DNA from: Cupriavidus pauculus
GTDB lineage: Bacteria > Pseudomonadota > Gammaproteobacteria > Burkholderiales > Burkholderiaceae
DNA: 64,000 nucleotides
Direction of reading: 5' to 3'
Assembly: GCF_008693385.1 (NCBI RefSeq)
Contig: NZ_CP044066.1
Span: 124,001 to 188,000 of the forward strand
In this document: in pieces, positions 19,623 to 29,054 of the stretch
Numbering within the stretch: the stretch's first letter is position 1
Layout of the letters: the number at the start of each line of letters is the position of its first letter
The notes under the pieces: generated by a model
Told to the model about the DNA's origin: nothing
Databases searched by the model: none
Seen by the model: the letters and a program-made list of their open reading frames with translations, nothing else
Translations under genes and position numbers: made by a program

Positions 19623-21224
19623 CTACTGGTTCACATCGACGTCTTTGGTTTCCTTGAGCACAAAGATGCCGAGAGCGACCGAGACACCACCCACGATGAT
19701 TGCGTACCAGAGTCCGCCCAGCACATCGCCTGACTTCACGGCGAGCGCAGTCGACATGAACGGAGCCAGTCCGCCGAAATATCCGGCGCCGATGTTGTAG
19801 GGAATGGAGATCGACGTGTAGCGAATGGCGGCCGGAAACAGTTCCACGTAATAGGCAGACATCGGGCCATAAGCCATCGCACCCCAGATCATCAGCAGAA
19901 ACAGGAGGCCATACATGACGGGACGATTGATCGCGTCCGTGTCGGCCGCTGGCGGATAACCGGCGGCAACCAGTGCTTCCTTGAACGTGCTGGCATCAAA
20001 CCCGTAGAGCGGCTTGTCGCCGATGTAGGTCACCAGAGGTTCCCCAGCTAGGCCCGGCTCCACGCGGTACGACAAACCCGCTTGTGTCAGGAAGTCTCGT
20101 GCCTTGTCACAGGCGGTATGGGCGTCGGAGAACATGCTGTCATTGCACTCGGATGAGGCGATGCGGATCGTCACGGATTGCTGGAAGTGAGCGAGTCCCG
20201 GATTCACGGCCTTGCTCAGTTGGGAAAAGATCGGGAGGAACGTCACGACTGCCATGCCGCAACCAATCAGGACGATCCATTTGCGGCCCACCTTGTCCGA
20301 CAGCCAGCCAAAGAACACGTAGAGCGGCAGCGAGAAAATCAGCGCGACAACCAAGTAACCGTAGGCGTCGCTGGCTGGCACCTTGAGCGTGGAGGTCAGG
20401 AAGTACAGGACATAGAAGTTGCATGTGTACCAGACCACGCCAACTGCGGCTTGCGCGCCAAACAACACCGCCAGCATGCGGCGCACGTTCTGCCCAACCA
20501 TCAGGCTGTCGCGTAGCGGGGCACTGGACGTCCGGTTCTCCGCTTTCATGCGCCTGAATACGGGAGACTCCGAAAGCGTCGTGCGGATGTACGTGGATAC
20601 GGCCAGGAGTAGCAGGGACGCGAGGAACGGGACACGCCAACCCCACGATGCAAAGTCTTCCGTCGAGATCCAGATCCGGCAGATCTGCGTCACCGCAAGA
20701 GACAACAGGAAGCCGAAAGTTGCGGTGGTCTGAAGCCAGCCCGTCGCGTAACCGCGGCGACCCGACGGCGTGTGTTCCGCGATATAGGCCGCGGCACCGC
20801 CGTACTCACCACCCAATGCCAACCCCTGGAGCAGACGCAGCACAATCAGGATGGCAGGCGACGCCCAGCCGAGCGTCTCGTAGGAAGGCAAGAGGCCGAT
20901 ACCGGCCGTGGAGACACCCATCAATACGACCGTGGCGAGAAACGTTGCCTTGCGCCCGGCCTTGTCGCCAAACCGGCCGAACAAGACCGCACCGAGCGGG
21001 CGGATGATAAAGCCGATACCGAATGTCGCCAGTGAGGCGAGATAACTCGCCGTGGAATTACCGGCGGGAAAAAAATGCGAGGAAAAGAAAATGGCCAGAC
21101 TTCCGTAGAGAAAGAAGTCATACCATTCGAGAACAGTACCGACACACGCCCCTACGACAACCTTGACTTCTTCACGCCTGGCCGTGCCACGCGGCCGCAC
21201 CTCTGCTGTTAGTTCGCTGCTCAT
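19623..21224 (-). CDS. MHS-type MFS transporter, probable aromatic acid:H+ symporter
   Basis: The 533-residue protein is a metabolite:H+ symporter. Signature: [16 protein letters not shown] in TM1, [18 protein letters not shown] in the loop 2-3, and [13 protein letters not shown]. It is longer than usual members (about 430-450) because a hydrophilic insertion of roughly 90 residues with three Cys lies between two C-terminal membrane helices (about residues 338-430). GGAGGAG precedes the ATG. It is the first gene of the upstream nba transcript, so uptake of 2-nitrobenzoate is the likely role. Confidence 0.87.
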   Translation of the reverse strand: MSSELTAEVRPRGTARREEVKVVVGACVGTVLEWYDFFLYGSLAIFFSSHFFPAGNSTASYLASLATFGIGFIIRPLGAVLFGRFGDKAGRKATFLATVVLMGVSTAGIGLLPSYETLGWASPAILIVLRLLQGLALGGEYGGAAAYIAEHTPSGRRGYATGWLQTTATFGFLLSLAVTQICRIWISTEDFASWGWRVPFLASLLLLAVSTYIRTTLSESPVFRRMKAENRTSSAPLRDSLMVGQNVRRMLAVLFGAQAAVGVVWYTCNFYVLYFLTSTLKVPASDAYGYLVVALIFSLPLYVFFGWLSDKVGRKWIVLIGCGMAVVTFLPIFSQLSKAVNPGLAHFQQSVTIRIASSECNDSMFSDAHTACDKARDFLTQAGLSYRVEPGLAGEPLVTYIGDKPLYGFDASTFKEALVAAGYPPAADTDAINRPVMYGLLFLLMIWGAMAYGPMSAYYVELFPAAIRYTSISIPYNIGAGYFGGLAPFMSTALAVKSGDVLGGLWYAIIVGGVSVALGIFVLKETKDVDVNQ

Positions 21225-21942
21225 TCAGGTCTCCTCCACCCTATTGGCTACAGGCTACGGCGCACACTTGCTACCGTTGCAGAGGAGTCTAAAAGCTGGG
21301 TTTCGCGAACCATAATCAATCATGGAGGCACTACTATTCCACGCTGTTATATCAGCGGGATGGTCGCAATTTTTCGTATTTGCACGCACTTTTCATGTGC
21401 GCCTGCACTATGCGCCGCAGGGAAATCCCTCCCTTTTCTGCACCGAAAACAGTCGCGATTTTTGGCGGCAGATGAATTGCACACACCGGCGGTGCAGACG
21501 ATCGGTGTTCCTTCGGTGATTCGCGGTACTTTCGCCTCCTCCTCGATGTATCGCGAAAGCGACATCGTTACCTAACATGTCACGCCGCTTTTTGTAACGA
21601 GCGCCGTTCCAGGAGTTCTTCCAGCGGAGGAAAGCTGTTGATCTGACGGTATTTGTCTTCTATGCGCACGATGCCAGTCATTTCATGACTTAACACCACT
21701 GACCTAGTTGGGTCGATCGCTGCCACTTGAGTAGGTACCGGTCGGCGGTCATCGACCAGGTTCGCTAGTTCGATATGGCCGACGTCAATGACCGGTTATG
21801 TCCGCGGAATGCGAAGAAGGCGACCGCATTGCCTACCGTGAGCGCCAGCGGTGGGCTGGCTCCTGGGCCTATAATCCGCAACCAGCGGCGGGGCACTGAC
21901 CGGCGCCGAGCCCTTCATCCCATTCCTGCCACCTGCCTAGCC
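21225..21942. other. Intergenic region: nba promoter side and a repeat remnant
   Basis: About 720 bp without a gene. Near the transporter it has a palindrome GGTTTCGCGAACC (21299-21311) and the 8-mer ATAATCAA shared with 15566-15573, which could serve the nba regulator. A 33-bp remnant of the 110-bp repeat lies at 21823-21855, and TATAAT at 21870-21875 may be the -10 box of the following gene. Confidence 0.5.
21823..21855 (+). repeat. Truncated third copy of the 110-bp repeat
   Basis: ACCGCattGcCTACCGTGAG and the following AGCGCCAGCGGTGGG match the first 33 bp of the repeat at 1730-1842; the similarity then stops. Confidence 0.35.
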
Positions 21943-22989
21943 ATGCGCCCCTTTCGCCGACGTAGCGCCCACGCCGTTCTCTCGCTTGCCCTGAGCACGG
22001 GTATGGCCATCACGGTACCCGGGCTACTTGCGCCAGCTGCGCATGCGCAGCTGGCGCCCGTGGTGTGGCAGATGGCCACTGAGTATCCGGCCACATCGAT
22101 GCCCGGCGAGGGGCTGAGCACGTTTGCCCAGGAAATTGCTGCACGCACGCAGGGTGCGCTGGCCCCGCAGCCAACGTTTGATGCGGTCGCCGGCTTCAAA
22201 TCGGCGCAGATGCCGGCAGCAATCCGAGATGGCAGGCTGCAGGCCGGCGATGCATTCGGCGGGGCGCTGGGCGAGATCGACCCGATCTTCCTGCTGTCTT
22301 CGCTGCCGTTCGTTGCCACGACGGTGGACCAGGCCCACCGACTTGCCGATCTGGCCCGCGCCGATTACGCCCAGGCCTTCGCAAGGCAGGGCCAGCACCT
22401 GATCTACATCACCCCTTGGCCGCCGACCGGCCTGTGGTCGCGCAACGCGGTGGGCTCGCTCGACGCACTGCGGGCACTTTCAGTGCGCGCCTATGACGAG
22501 ACCTCGGCCGAAGTCATGCGCGCAGCCGGCGCCAAGGCGCAGAGCCTGTCGTTTGCCGATGCCATGCCGCGCCTCAAGGACGGCTCGGTGAATGCCGTGC
22601 TGTCGTCGGGCGATGGCGGCGCCGGGCGAAAGTTGTGGGATTACCTGCCCCACTTCACAGCCATCGGCTACGCCATGCCGTTGTCATTTACGACGATCAA
22701 TCTCGCCGCGTGGCAGGCGCTGACGCCTGCGCAACGCGATGCCGTCGCCGCCGCGGGCCGGGCAACCGAAGACCGCCAGTGGGCACGCCTTGACACACGA
22801 CTGGCCGAAAACACTGCTCGCATGCGCGCCAACGGCGTCACGATCGAAGACCATGCCGCTCCAGCCGTGCAGCAGGCCCTGCGCGACGCGGGCATGAGCG
22901 CCGTGGGCGTTTGGCAAGCGCGCGTCGGCGAACGCGGCGCGGACTTGCTGAGGACCTATCTGGGCAACGAGTCGGGGTCACCGCGCTAA
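21943..22989 (+). CDS. TRAP transporter solute-binding protein (DctP family), orphan
   Basis: The 348-residue protein has a signal peptide (Arg-rich start, hydrophobic segment, cleavage near AHA-QL at residue 35) and the DctP fold (WQMATEYPATSMPGEGLSTF, then RLKDGSVNAVLSS). It would capture an organic acid in the periplasm. The membrane subunits DctQ and DctM are not encoded nearby, so it must work with a distant permease or be a vestige. No clear ribosome site precedes the ATG. Another start further upstream would not give a signal peptide. Confidence 0.82.
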   Translation: MRPFRRRSAHAVLSLALSTGMAITVPGLLAPAAHAQLAPVVWQMATEYPATSMPGEGLSTFAQEIAARTQGALAPQPTFDAVAGFKSAQMPAAIRDGRLQAGDAFGGALGEIDPIFLLSSLPFVATTVDQAHRLADLARADYAQAFARQGQHLIYITPWPPTGLWSRNAVGSLDALRALSVRAYDETSAEVMRAAGAKAQSLSFADAMPRLKDGSVNAVLSSGDGGAGRKLWDYLPHFTAIGYAMPLSFTTINLAAWQALTPAQRDAVAAAGRATEDRQWARLDTRLAENTARMRANGVTIEDHAAPAVQQALRDAGMSAVGVWQARVGERGADLLRTYLGNESGSPR

Positions 22990-23418
22990 GCCGTGAAGGG
23001 ACTCACCCTCCCGTCCCATCCCGTCCGGATGATCGGCCGCCCCGTCCCCCCTTCACTTCCCACTCCTTAGCCTTCCCGTCCCGATGCAAGTTGCGCACGC
23101 GCGTTGGGCTTGAGCTGAGCGTCGCCGCCCAACTGACGCCGGCTGGCGCAAAAACAGCTTGGACCTCCTTTCCAGCATACGAAGATAAAAAATCCGCAAT
23201 TAACTCGTCATCCCGGTCGCGGCAGACGCGCCGGCCGTACACTTTCGAGGCGGATTTATTGCGTTTCCCGGTCACTCTATTTGCCGTCAGCGGATGGTCG
23301 CGCTATATCCCCACCGGCCCTCGGAAGCAGTGCTCCAGGAAGGCGAAATCGGGATGCGGCCTAAATCGTTGCCATCTTCGAACAAGTCCCAACGTTTCGC
23401 ATTCGGTCCGCCGGACGC
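22990..23418. other. Intergenic stretch without recognisable gene
   Basis: About 430 bp between two genes that end towards each other. I see no coding frame of quality and no strong terminator. Confidence 0.5.
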
Positions 23419-24627
23419 CTACTCTTTCCCTACACCATGCCTCCAACCAGGCACGCTAATGTAATAACGCACCGCTTTGCCCACGCCCTGGCTCCACAGT
23501 TGACCACCCTTCACCATGTCACTCAGGTCGCGAGTAGCCGTCGCCTTCGAGACCCCGGTCATTTTCATGTACTTCTCAGCGTTCAGTCCACCCAAGAAGC
23601 CGCCGTCACCGTCGTCCAAAAGCCGTTGCAGTACTTTGCGCTGCCGTTCGTGAAGACCGCTCCCTTTCTGCTTCTCCCAAAACTGCTTTTTTTCAATTGC
23701 TTGATCGATAACTCCGCTGGCTGCATGGCAAGCAGCCGTGATTTGACGAGCAAACCACTTCACCCATGCCGTGACGTCGCTTTCGCCGCGCTGCGCTCGG
23801 TTCAATTCGTCGTAGTACGCCGAACGGAGAGTGAGGAGTTGCCGCGAAAGACTGTATAGCCGCACTGGCTGCCGCAGGTGCTGCGCCATTGCCATGTCAA
23901 CGATAGCTCGACCAATGCGCCCATTTCCGTCCTCGAACGGGTGGATGCTCTCAAACCACAGGTGCGCAATGGCGGCCCGAGCAAAGCCGTCGGTGGGCTT
24001 CCTACCAACCGCTGGCAAGAGCGAGGCCCGCGCCGGCGTGGTGTCTGCGAACCAGTTGAGGAAGCGATTCATCTGCTCGGGGACGTCCTTTGAAGGCGGA
24101 GCCTCGTAGTGGACAATCTCGCGACCCGGTTGGCCACTAACGATTTGCATTGGATCGGGGTGGTCCCGATAGCGACCAACTGCGATCCGATGGATGCCTG
24201 ACGTCCCGCCGGGAAAAAGCGCGGATTGCCAGCGGCACAGGCGGTCTTCGTCCAAAGGCGTATCGATCGCGGTCGTTGCGTCACTGATAACTTCCACAAG
24301 CCCATCGACGCTGCGGTTGATTGGGCCAGACGTGGACAACCCAAGCCGCCTCATGACGGAGGAGCGTACCGCGTCTAAGGAAAGGCGCTCTCCCTCGATC
24401 GCTGCAGTCGCCAACACTTCATCGGACAGCGCATTCAGGGCCACTTGGCTTGTCGTGCCTATGCCGATGGCGGCTGCCTTGCCTTCCAAAACACCGTGCA
24501 TACGGTAGGCTTCAGCCAGCTCGAGCGCGACCGCGCTGGCATCATAGGCGAGAGCCGCCTCAGGCCAATCCGGGCGCAGCCAGATCCATGGGGAGGTCGA
24601 GCGTGATGTCGTCATGAGGCGCATCAT
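23419..24627 (-). CDS. Fic-family protein with inhibitory helix and C-terminal winged helix
   Basis: The 402-residue protein carries the Fic active site HPFEDGNGRIGR at residues 229-240, so it can probably AMPylate a protein target. An N-terminal inhibitory helix motif of the (S/T)xxxE(G/N) type is present (TAAIEG, residues 74-79), a class II Fic protein that keeps itself silent. The last 70 residues form a winged helix (YMKMTGVSKATATRDLSDMV). Another start at 24615 is possible; neither has a good ribosome site. A perfect palindrome 8 bp upstream suggests autoregulation. Confidence 0.88.
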   Translation of the reverse strand: MMRLMTTSRSTSPWIWLRPDWPEAALAYDASAVALELAEAYRMHGVLEGKAAAIGIGTTSQVALNALSDEVLATAAIEGERLSLDAVRSSVMRRLGLSTSGPINRSVDGLVEVISDATTAIDTPLDEDRLCRWQSALFPGGTSGIHRIAVGRYRDHPDPMQIVSGQPGREIVHYEAPPSKDVPEQMNRFLNWFADTTPARASLLPAVGRKPTDGFARAAIAHLWFESIHPFEDGNGRIGRAIVDMAMAQHLRQPVRLYSLSRQLLTLRSAYYDELNRAQRGESDVTAWVKWFARQITAACHAASGVIDQAIEKKQFWEKQKGSGLHERQRKVLQRLLDDGDGGFLGGLNAEKYMKMTGVSKATATRDLSDMVKGGQLWSQGVGKAVRYYISVPGWRHGVGKE

Positions 24628-24634
24628 ACTATAT

Positions 24635-24655
24635 ACGGCTCAATGTATGAGCCGT
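24635..24655. promoter_or_regulatory. Perfect palindrome at the Fic promoter
   Basis: ACGGCTCA and TGAGCCGT form a perfect 8-bp inverted repeat with a 5-bp spacer, 8 bp upstream of the Fic start codon. A further half-site (GCGGCTCA) lies at 24668-24675. This fits an operator for the protein's own winged-helix domain. Confidence 0.6.
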
Positions 24656-25207
24656 TTTTGGAGTTTTGCGGCTCAACCGAACGGCCGCTCCCTGACAATG
24701 CGACGCATGCGCAGATCTAACGCGAAAATCTCGCCCCGCGGCAGCGGGCTGGACAGGGCATCAAGCACGCCGAGCCTTTCTCGCACAAGGTTCCCCTGTA
24801 TCTCCGGCATGGAGCGCCCTCTTTGTCAGTTGCGGAACTCTTGCTGCCACCAGACCGTTCGGTGAGCTTTAGACACCTCGCAAGTCCCTCGTCGCAGGGT
24901 CGCGGCACGGAATGCATCGCCGCCGGGGACAGATGGGCGGAGGAATCGCTTATGCCCAGCGCGCTATCGGCGGCTGGCGCCGCAGGCAAGCAAAAAGCGC
25001 TCGCATCTTCGGGCAAGGTCGACCGCGCCGTCTCGCAGGGCGCGGAATCGCCCGACTGTAGATTTGCACCGAAAACTGACCCACAGGCCCTAATGGGTCA
25101 GGTTCGGATGCAACTCAACAGCCCGACCTCGGCGCGACTGTTGCATGTCAACAATGCTCTTACCGCCGCCGAGAAGGGGGAGCCGATAAGCGCGGCCTTG
25201 GCCTCAG
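24656..25207. other. Intergenic region with an IS-like terminal fragment
   Basis: No convincing gene in about 550 bp. At 25077-25100 TGACCCA and TGGGTCA form an inverted repeat; together with the nearby GATTTGCACCGAAAACTGAC this resembles ends of IS21-type elements, but no transposase gene is near. Confidence 0.4.
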
Positions 25208-25591
25208 TTACTGTATCGGGGGAACGATACCGATCTTCTCAGCCAACATACGTTCGTACACGCCAAAGTGCAGGTCTACCTCAGTCTGGTTAACGACGGT
25301 CATCTCCATATTTATCTGATCTGCCTTTAGCCCGAACATCATGGCGAGCGCCCTCTCGAGCTCGGGGACAACATGCTTGTCCTTCGGAAAAGTGGTGCCG
25401 ATACTTATCGAGTACGCGTTGGAGCGATCCGCCACGACTTCGAGCAAACGCGCTGCGGCACTCATATTGTGTTCAATTCCAATGCGGGCCAGCTCCGCAA
25501 TACTGCGCAACTTCTCGGTGGGAAATCCTCGGACACATCGCAGCCGTATCCGATGAGGGCCTAATGTCATCCAATCGGTATCAAAATCCAT
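25208..25591 (-). CDS. Hypothetical protein
   Basis: The 127-residue frame (MDFDTDWMTLG at the start, ending EKIGIVPPIQ) has a normal amino acid composition and a TGAGG site 6-8 bp before the ATG. I do not recognise the family. No transmembrane segment or signal peptide. It precedes no gene closely; the nearest upstream gene on the same strand is the small heat-shock protein at 25751. Confidence 0.5.
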   Translation of the reverse strand: MDFDTDWMTLGPHRIRLRCVRGFPTEKLRSIAELARIGIEHNMSAAARLLEVVADRSNAYSISIGTTFPKDKHVVPELERALAMMFGLKADQINMEMTVVNQTEVDLHFGVYERMLAEKIGIVPPIQ

Positions 25592-25750
25592 AACAACCTC
25601 AGCAGGTAGATCTGGGGGTCCACTCAAACACCAAAGGGGTGTTGTAAATCTTGGTCAAGGCAGTCGCCGCAAAATACTTCGCCGAGTCTTCGCCGCGCGG
25701 CGCGTTCCTCCGTCAGCAGCCGGCATGCCATGCCTAGGTGTCCAGAGCCA

Positions 25751-26317
25751 TTATTGAATGTCGATCTTGCGAATAGAAGACGACGGGCGGTCTATCTTCG
25801 GAAAGCGCATCGTCAATACGCCGTTCGCAAATCGCGCGTCGACATGGTCAAAATCCAGTCCGTCGGGCAAAGGTACGCTCCGCATGAAAGCACCGTATGC
25901 GCGTTCCAGACGGTAGCATCCGTTTTCCTCAGTCTCGGCATCCTGTCTTTTCTCGCCCCGGAGAACCAGAGCGCCATCCTCAATGGTGGTCTGCACCTCG
26001 TTGCGCTCCATTCCGGGCAGTTCGGCCGTGACCCTCAGCACGTTTCCATCATCCACGACGTCGATGCGCGGCTGGAAACGCGCGGAACTATAGTCGCCAA
26101 ACCAACGATCCAAGCCCGGAAAGCTGGCGAAGGGCTCCTGCAACAATCCTCCCATCGCCCGCCAGGGCTCAATGGAAAACAACCGAGACACGTCCGGGAA
26201 GTCTGTCAGACGATGGCGAGGCGCCGGCGTCTCGGCGGCTTGACTGCCGCGCTCCTCGGTACCGGAGGATTTGCGCAGAAACTTGAAAGGATTCCACTTC
26301 CCAACTTCGGTTTTCAT
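25751..26317 (-). CDS. Small heat-shock protein, Hsp20 family
   Basis: The 188-residue protein has an alpha-crystallin domain in its C-terminal half (FQPRIDVVDDGNVLRVTAEL, then PGMERNEVQTTIEDGALVLRG), with a long N-terminal arm (residues 1-85). It is an ATP-independent chaperone that holds unfolding proteins. It is the third of three consecutive Hsp20 genes on the minus strand, 95 bp after the second. The usual C-terminal I-x-I anchor is seen as IRKIDIQ. Confidence 0.9.
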   Translation of the reverse strand: MKTEVGKWNPFKFLRKSSGTEERGSQAAETPAPRHRLTDFPDVSRLFSIEPWRAMGGLLQEPFASFPGLDRWFGDYSSARFQPRIDVVDDGNVLRVTAELPGMERNEVQTTIEDGALVLRGEKRQDAETEENGCYRLERAYGAFMRSVPLPDGLDFDHVDARFANGVLTMRFPKIDRPSSSIRKIDIQ

Positions 26318-26412
26318 CTCGCACTCCTATATTCATGACTGAAACACGAGACAGGCTCGGCCTGCTGGGGACAAGATCGAATACGACGACTCGCCCCCTC
26401 GCACACCGAGCG

Positions 26413-26817
26413 CTAAGACAGATTAACTGCAATTCGCCGCGGCCTCGCTTCCTCGCGCCGAGCGATAGTCAGCTTCAGGACGCCGTCCTTCAGTTGCGCG
26501 TCGATGTGCCCAGCATCCAGATCAGGGCTCAACGAGAATGACCTCGCAAAGTGCGGCTGACGAATTTCCGCATGTTGCACGCGGAGCCCCGATGGCGTGG
26601 CCACGACCGCTTGTCCTTCGATGTGCAATGCGCCGTCATTGAAACTGACCTGGAGGTTTTCCCGGCTCACGCCCGGGAGGTCAGCCCACAGCGTGACGCC
26701 ATTAGCGTCTTCCACGATGTCCACGGCCGGTACAACAGTGACTCGCGGCGCGCCCTTGTCTTCGGCGCGTTGAGCAATCGCACTGCCATTACGTTGCGCA
26801 AGTTGGGTGTCGTTCAT
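26413..26817 (-). CDS. Small heat-shock protein, Hsp20 family
   Basis: The 134-residue protein consists mainly of the alpha-crystallin domain (AVDIVEDANGVTLWADLPGV, then SRENLQVSFNDGALHIEG) and ends in RRIAVNLS, an I-x-V type anchor. GGAGG precedes the ATG. Second gene of the Hsp20 operon, 16 bp after the first. Members of one operon with different arms may form mixed oligomers. Confidence 0.92.
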   Translation of the reverse strand: MNDTQLAQRNGSAIAQRAEDKGAPRVTVVPAVDIVEDANGVTLWADLPGVSRENLQVSFNDGALHIEGQAVVATPSGLRVQHAEIRQPHFARSFSLSPDLDAGHIDAQLKDGVLKLTIARREEARPRRIAVNLS

Positions 26818-26833
26818 GACAGCCTCCGTGACG

Positions 26834-27274
26834 TTACTGTACAGAGATCGCGCGTGGCTTCGATGCCTCTCTTTTGCCCACGCTCACCGAGAGACAACCG
26901 TTGGCATACCGGGCCTGAACTTTGTCGGGATCGGCGCTGTCGGGCAGTTCCACCACCCTTCTGAACCCGCCGACAAAGCGTTCCTGGGCGTAATGTCGAA
27001 ACTCCGGCATGGAGTCTTGCCAGAGTGGTCGTCGTTCACCGCTGATCGTCAACAGCCCGCGGTCGATGGTGACTTCGATGTCTTCCTGCTTGAGCCCAGG
27101 CGCAAAGGCCACGATCTCGATAGAGTCGTCCGTTGTCCCAATGTTGATCGCAGGAAATGCGCCGGCTCGCCCGGCGCGGATGCTGGACGGAAACCCGCCG
27201 AACAGGCTCGTCATCTGCCTTTGCAAACGATCGAAGTCACTGAAAAGGTCGGCTCCGTAGAGTGCGTCAGTCAT
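26834..27274 (-). CDS. Small heat-shock protein, Hsp20 family
   Basis: The 146-residue protein has an alpha-crystallin domain (FPAINIGTTDDSIEIVAFAP, then GLKQEDIEVTIDRGLLTISG) and the anchor PRAISVQ at the end. Start at 27274 because AGGAGG lies 8 bp upstream; a longer frame exists without a site. First gene of the three-gene operon, directly behind a sigma-32-like promoter. Confidence 0.92.
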   Translation of the reverse strand: MTDALYGADLFSDFDRLQRQMTSLFGGFPSSIRAGRAGAFPAINIGTTDDSIEIVAFAPGLKQEDIEVTIDRGLLTISGERRPLWQDSMPEFRHYAQERFVGGFRRVVELPDSADPDKVQARYANGCLSVSVGKREASKPRAISVQ

Positions 27275-27398
27275 GGTCGTATCCTCCTGTAACGCGCAGC
27301 GAGGAGTGAAGGGCATCACGCGCTCCCATTCACCTGCCTCACCGCTGGCAAACAAACAGAAACACGCAGCGCGACATCGCGACTGCCTGAGCGGAAAT

Positions 27399-27430
27399 AA
27401 AAATAGCAACAGTAAGCGACGATTTCAAGA
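27399..27430 (-). promoter_or_regulatory. Sigma-32-like heat-shock promoter of the Hsp20 operon
   Basis: On the minus strand CTTGAAA is followed after 16 bp by CTATTTTT, close to the sigma-32 pattern (CTTGAA, then CCCCAT-like -10). It lies 125-155 bp upstream of the first Hsp20 start. The -35 part is exact, the -10 part is weak. Confidence 0.5.
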
Positions 27431-27440
27431 GTCTAATAAA

Positions 27441-28532
27441 TCACTCATTCAGTATCATCGCGGGGGCGATGTGGATCGTCAATGTCGGAATCTTCCCCGT
27501 CTTGAAGGACCACGAGAAACTCACCGGCTGGCCGGCGCGTCGCCCTGAAAAGGTGGCGGTGTAAGTTTCACGGGCAGCGAGCTGCGCCAGTGGCAACAGA
27601 AATGCAGCATTATTCCGAACATAAGCATCAGCCAATCCTTCAGAACCATCCCCCTTTGCCGCGGGCAACACCAGGATCCTTGCCGGTACGGCGACACCGT
27701 CTGAATTGACGATCTTGAACGTCCCAACCGACAGGACCTCTCCAAACGCCCCATTTGCATAAACCATCAGCGGGCGGCCCGGCGTCTTCAGGTCCGGAGC
27801 AGGATCAGGTGTCTCACTGTCAGCGTTAAAGGCGGGATCTACGTCCGTTTCGCCGTTATGCGGTACTGTCACGAGCAACCCGACATCAAATTGCTGGCCG
27901 CCAACATAGGGCACGCCATTTGGAGCGGGGTCTGCCTGCGCAGCGGTCGACGTTCCGAAATCCAGCACGCAGAGGTTCAGCCCAAGAGCCCCCCTATGGC
28001 TGTAGCCGACGCCTACGGACTCCTGATTACCAACCAGCGACTGCAAGTGGTACACCGTGTGATACAGCTGCCGGAAGCACTTCTCCCCGATGTCGCTATC
28101 ATTCCCACCCTTGGCCGCCGCGACAACCTCTCCCACCCACTGCGCCGCTGGTGCGCCAGCCTTGCGTGCCCTAGACAGCGGGCTGACCTCATAGAAGTCG
28201 GGATTCTCGACGGCCTCATCGTGCTGAGCCAGACTATTGCTGCTCAGGTAGACCGCATGGGCCTGCGCCGCGGCATCGAGGGTCGCGTCCTGCATCAGCA
28301 AGCCCACACCCAGCTGTTCACGTAGCGCGTTTATCGCCTTATACAGAGCAAGGTGTCCTGAGTCTTTTGCATAAGTCGGATCGGAAATGCTCTTGCGAAG
28401 AGTAAAGTCTCCGGGTGCCGGTGAGCTCGCGGAACTTACCGGAGCATCGCCCACCGGCGCTGAAGCGCTGGCAGAGCCGACCCATAGTGCGCTCGCCACA
28501 AGCCCCGGCAGATAGAAGGCCTTGTCGTTCAT
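27441..28532 (-). CDS. Exported CAP-domain (SCP/PR1) protein
   Basis: The 363-residue protein starts with a probable signal peptide (MNDKAFYLPGLVASALWVGS, cleavage after SASA), followed by a CAP domain (about residues 65-215): ALYKAINALREQLGVGLLMQD, split here as ALYKAINALREQLG with later QAHAVYLSSNSLAQHDEA. The C-terminal third looks like an immunoglobulin-type domain (ARETYTATFSGRRAGQPVSF). Function of bacterial CAP proteins is mostly unknown (adhesion, calcium or lipid binding). The frame extends upstream but the ATG at 28532 gives the signal peptide. Confidence 0.78.
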   Translation of the reverse strand: MNDKAFYLPGLVASALWVGSASASAPVGDAPVSSASSPAPGDFTLRKSISDPTYAKDSGHLALYKAINALREQLGVGLLMQDATLDAAAQAHAVYLSSNSLAQHDEAVENPDFYEVSPLSRARKAGAPAAQWVGEVVAAAKGGNDSDIGEKCFRQLYHTVYHLQSLVGNQESVGVGYSHRGALGLNLCVLDFGTSTAAQADPAPNGVPYVGGQQFDVGLLVTVPHNGETDVDPAFNADSETPDPAPDLKTPGRPLMVYANGAFGEVLSVGTFKIVNSDGVAVPARILVLPAAKGDGSEGLADAYVRNNAAFLLPLAQLAARETYTATFSGRRAGQPVSFSWSFKTGKIPTLTIHIAPAMILNE

Positions 28533-28763
28533 CGTGCCGCGTGTTCGTTGTCCAATAGCCGGAAGTGCTATCTCGGCATTACGGACACGCAGTGGGGTTT
28601 TTTGAGGTCGCGGCTTCCTAGTCAGTCGCAATTCCCGTGGAGCCGAGCGAATGCCGAGCTTCCGTAGATCCGATTTCGCTCAAACTCGCTAATGAGCTAT
28701 CCAGTAGCCACCCGCTCCCCGAATCCGCACCGGCGGTGTGAAAGCGTCGGGGCGACGTCCAGA

Positions 28764-29018
28764 TCAGGCCCGAGCTTTCACGCCCGCGCTGCGGATACGT
28801 CTTGCCGCAGCGCGGGCTGTGTCACCGACTGAAGACCAGTCGTGGTGCCACCACGTAATTATCGCTGCCGCCTCACTAAGAGTACGCGCGGCGAGGACGC
28901 CGGATAACTCCGCGCCAACCTCCGACCACCATGCATCGCCCTCACCGTCACTCGCGCTCGGGTCGATTGCTTGACGATAAATAGCTTTAACGATGTGGGG
29001 ATGGAGGAGAGCCGTCAT
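28764..29018 (-). CDS. Hypothetical small protein
   Basis: The 84-residue frame (MTALLHPHIVKAIYRQAIDP at the start) has three Trp and a normal composition, but no clear ribosome site. I do not recognise it. It follows the broken H-NS gene on the same strand. Confidence 0.4.
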   Translation of the reverse strand: MTALLHPHIVKAIYRQAIDPSASDGEGDAWWSEVGAELSGVLAARTLSEAAAIITWWHHDWSSVGDTARAAARRIRSAGVKARA

Positions 29019-29054
29019 TCGCGGATAGTTGGGTAGTAGTTTGGGTCCACGGCA

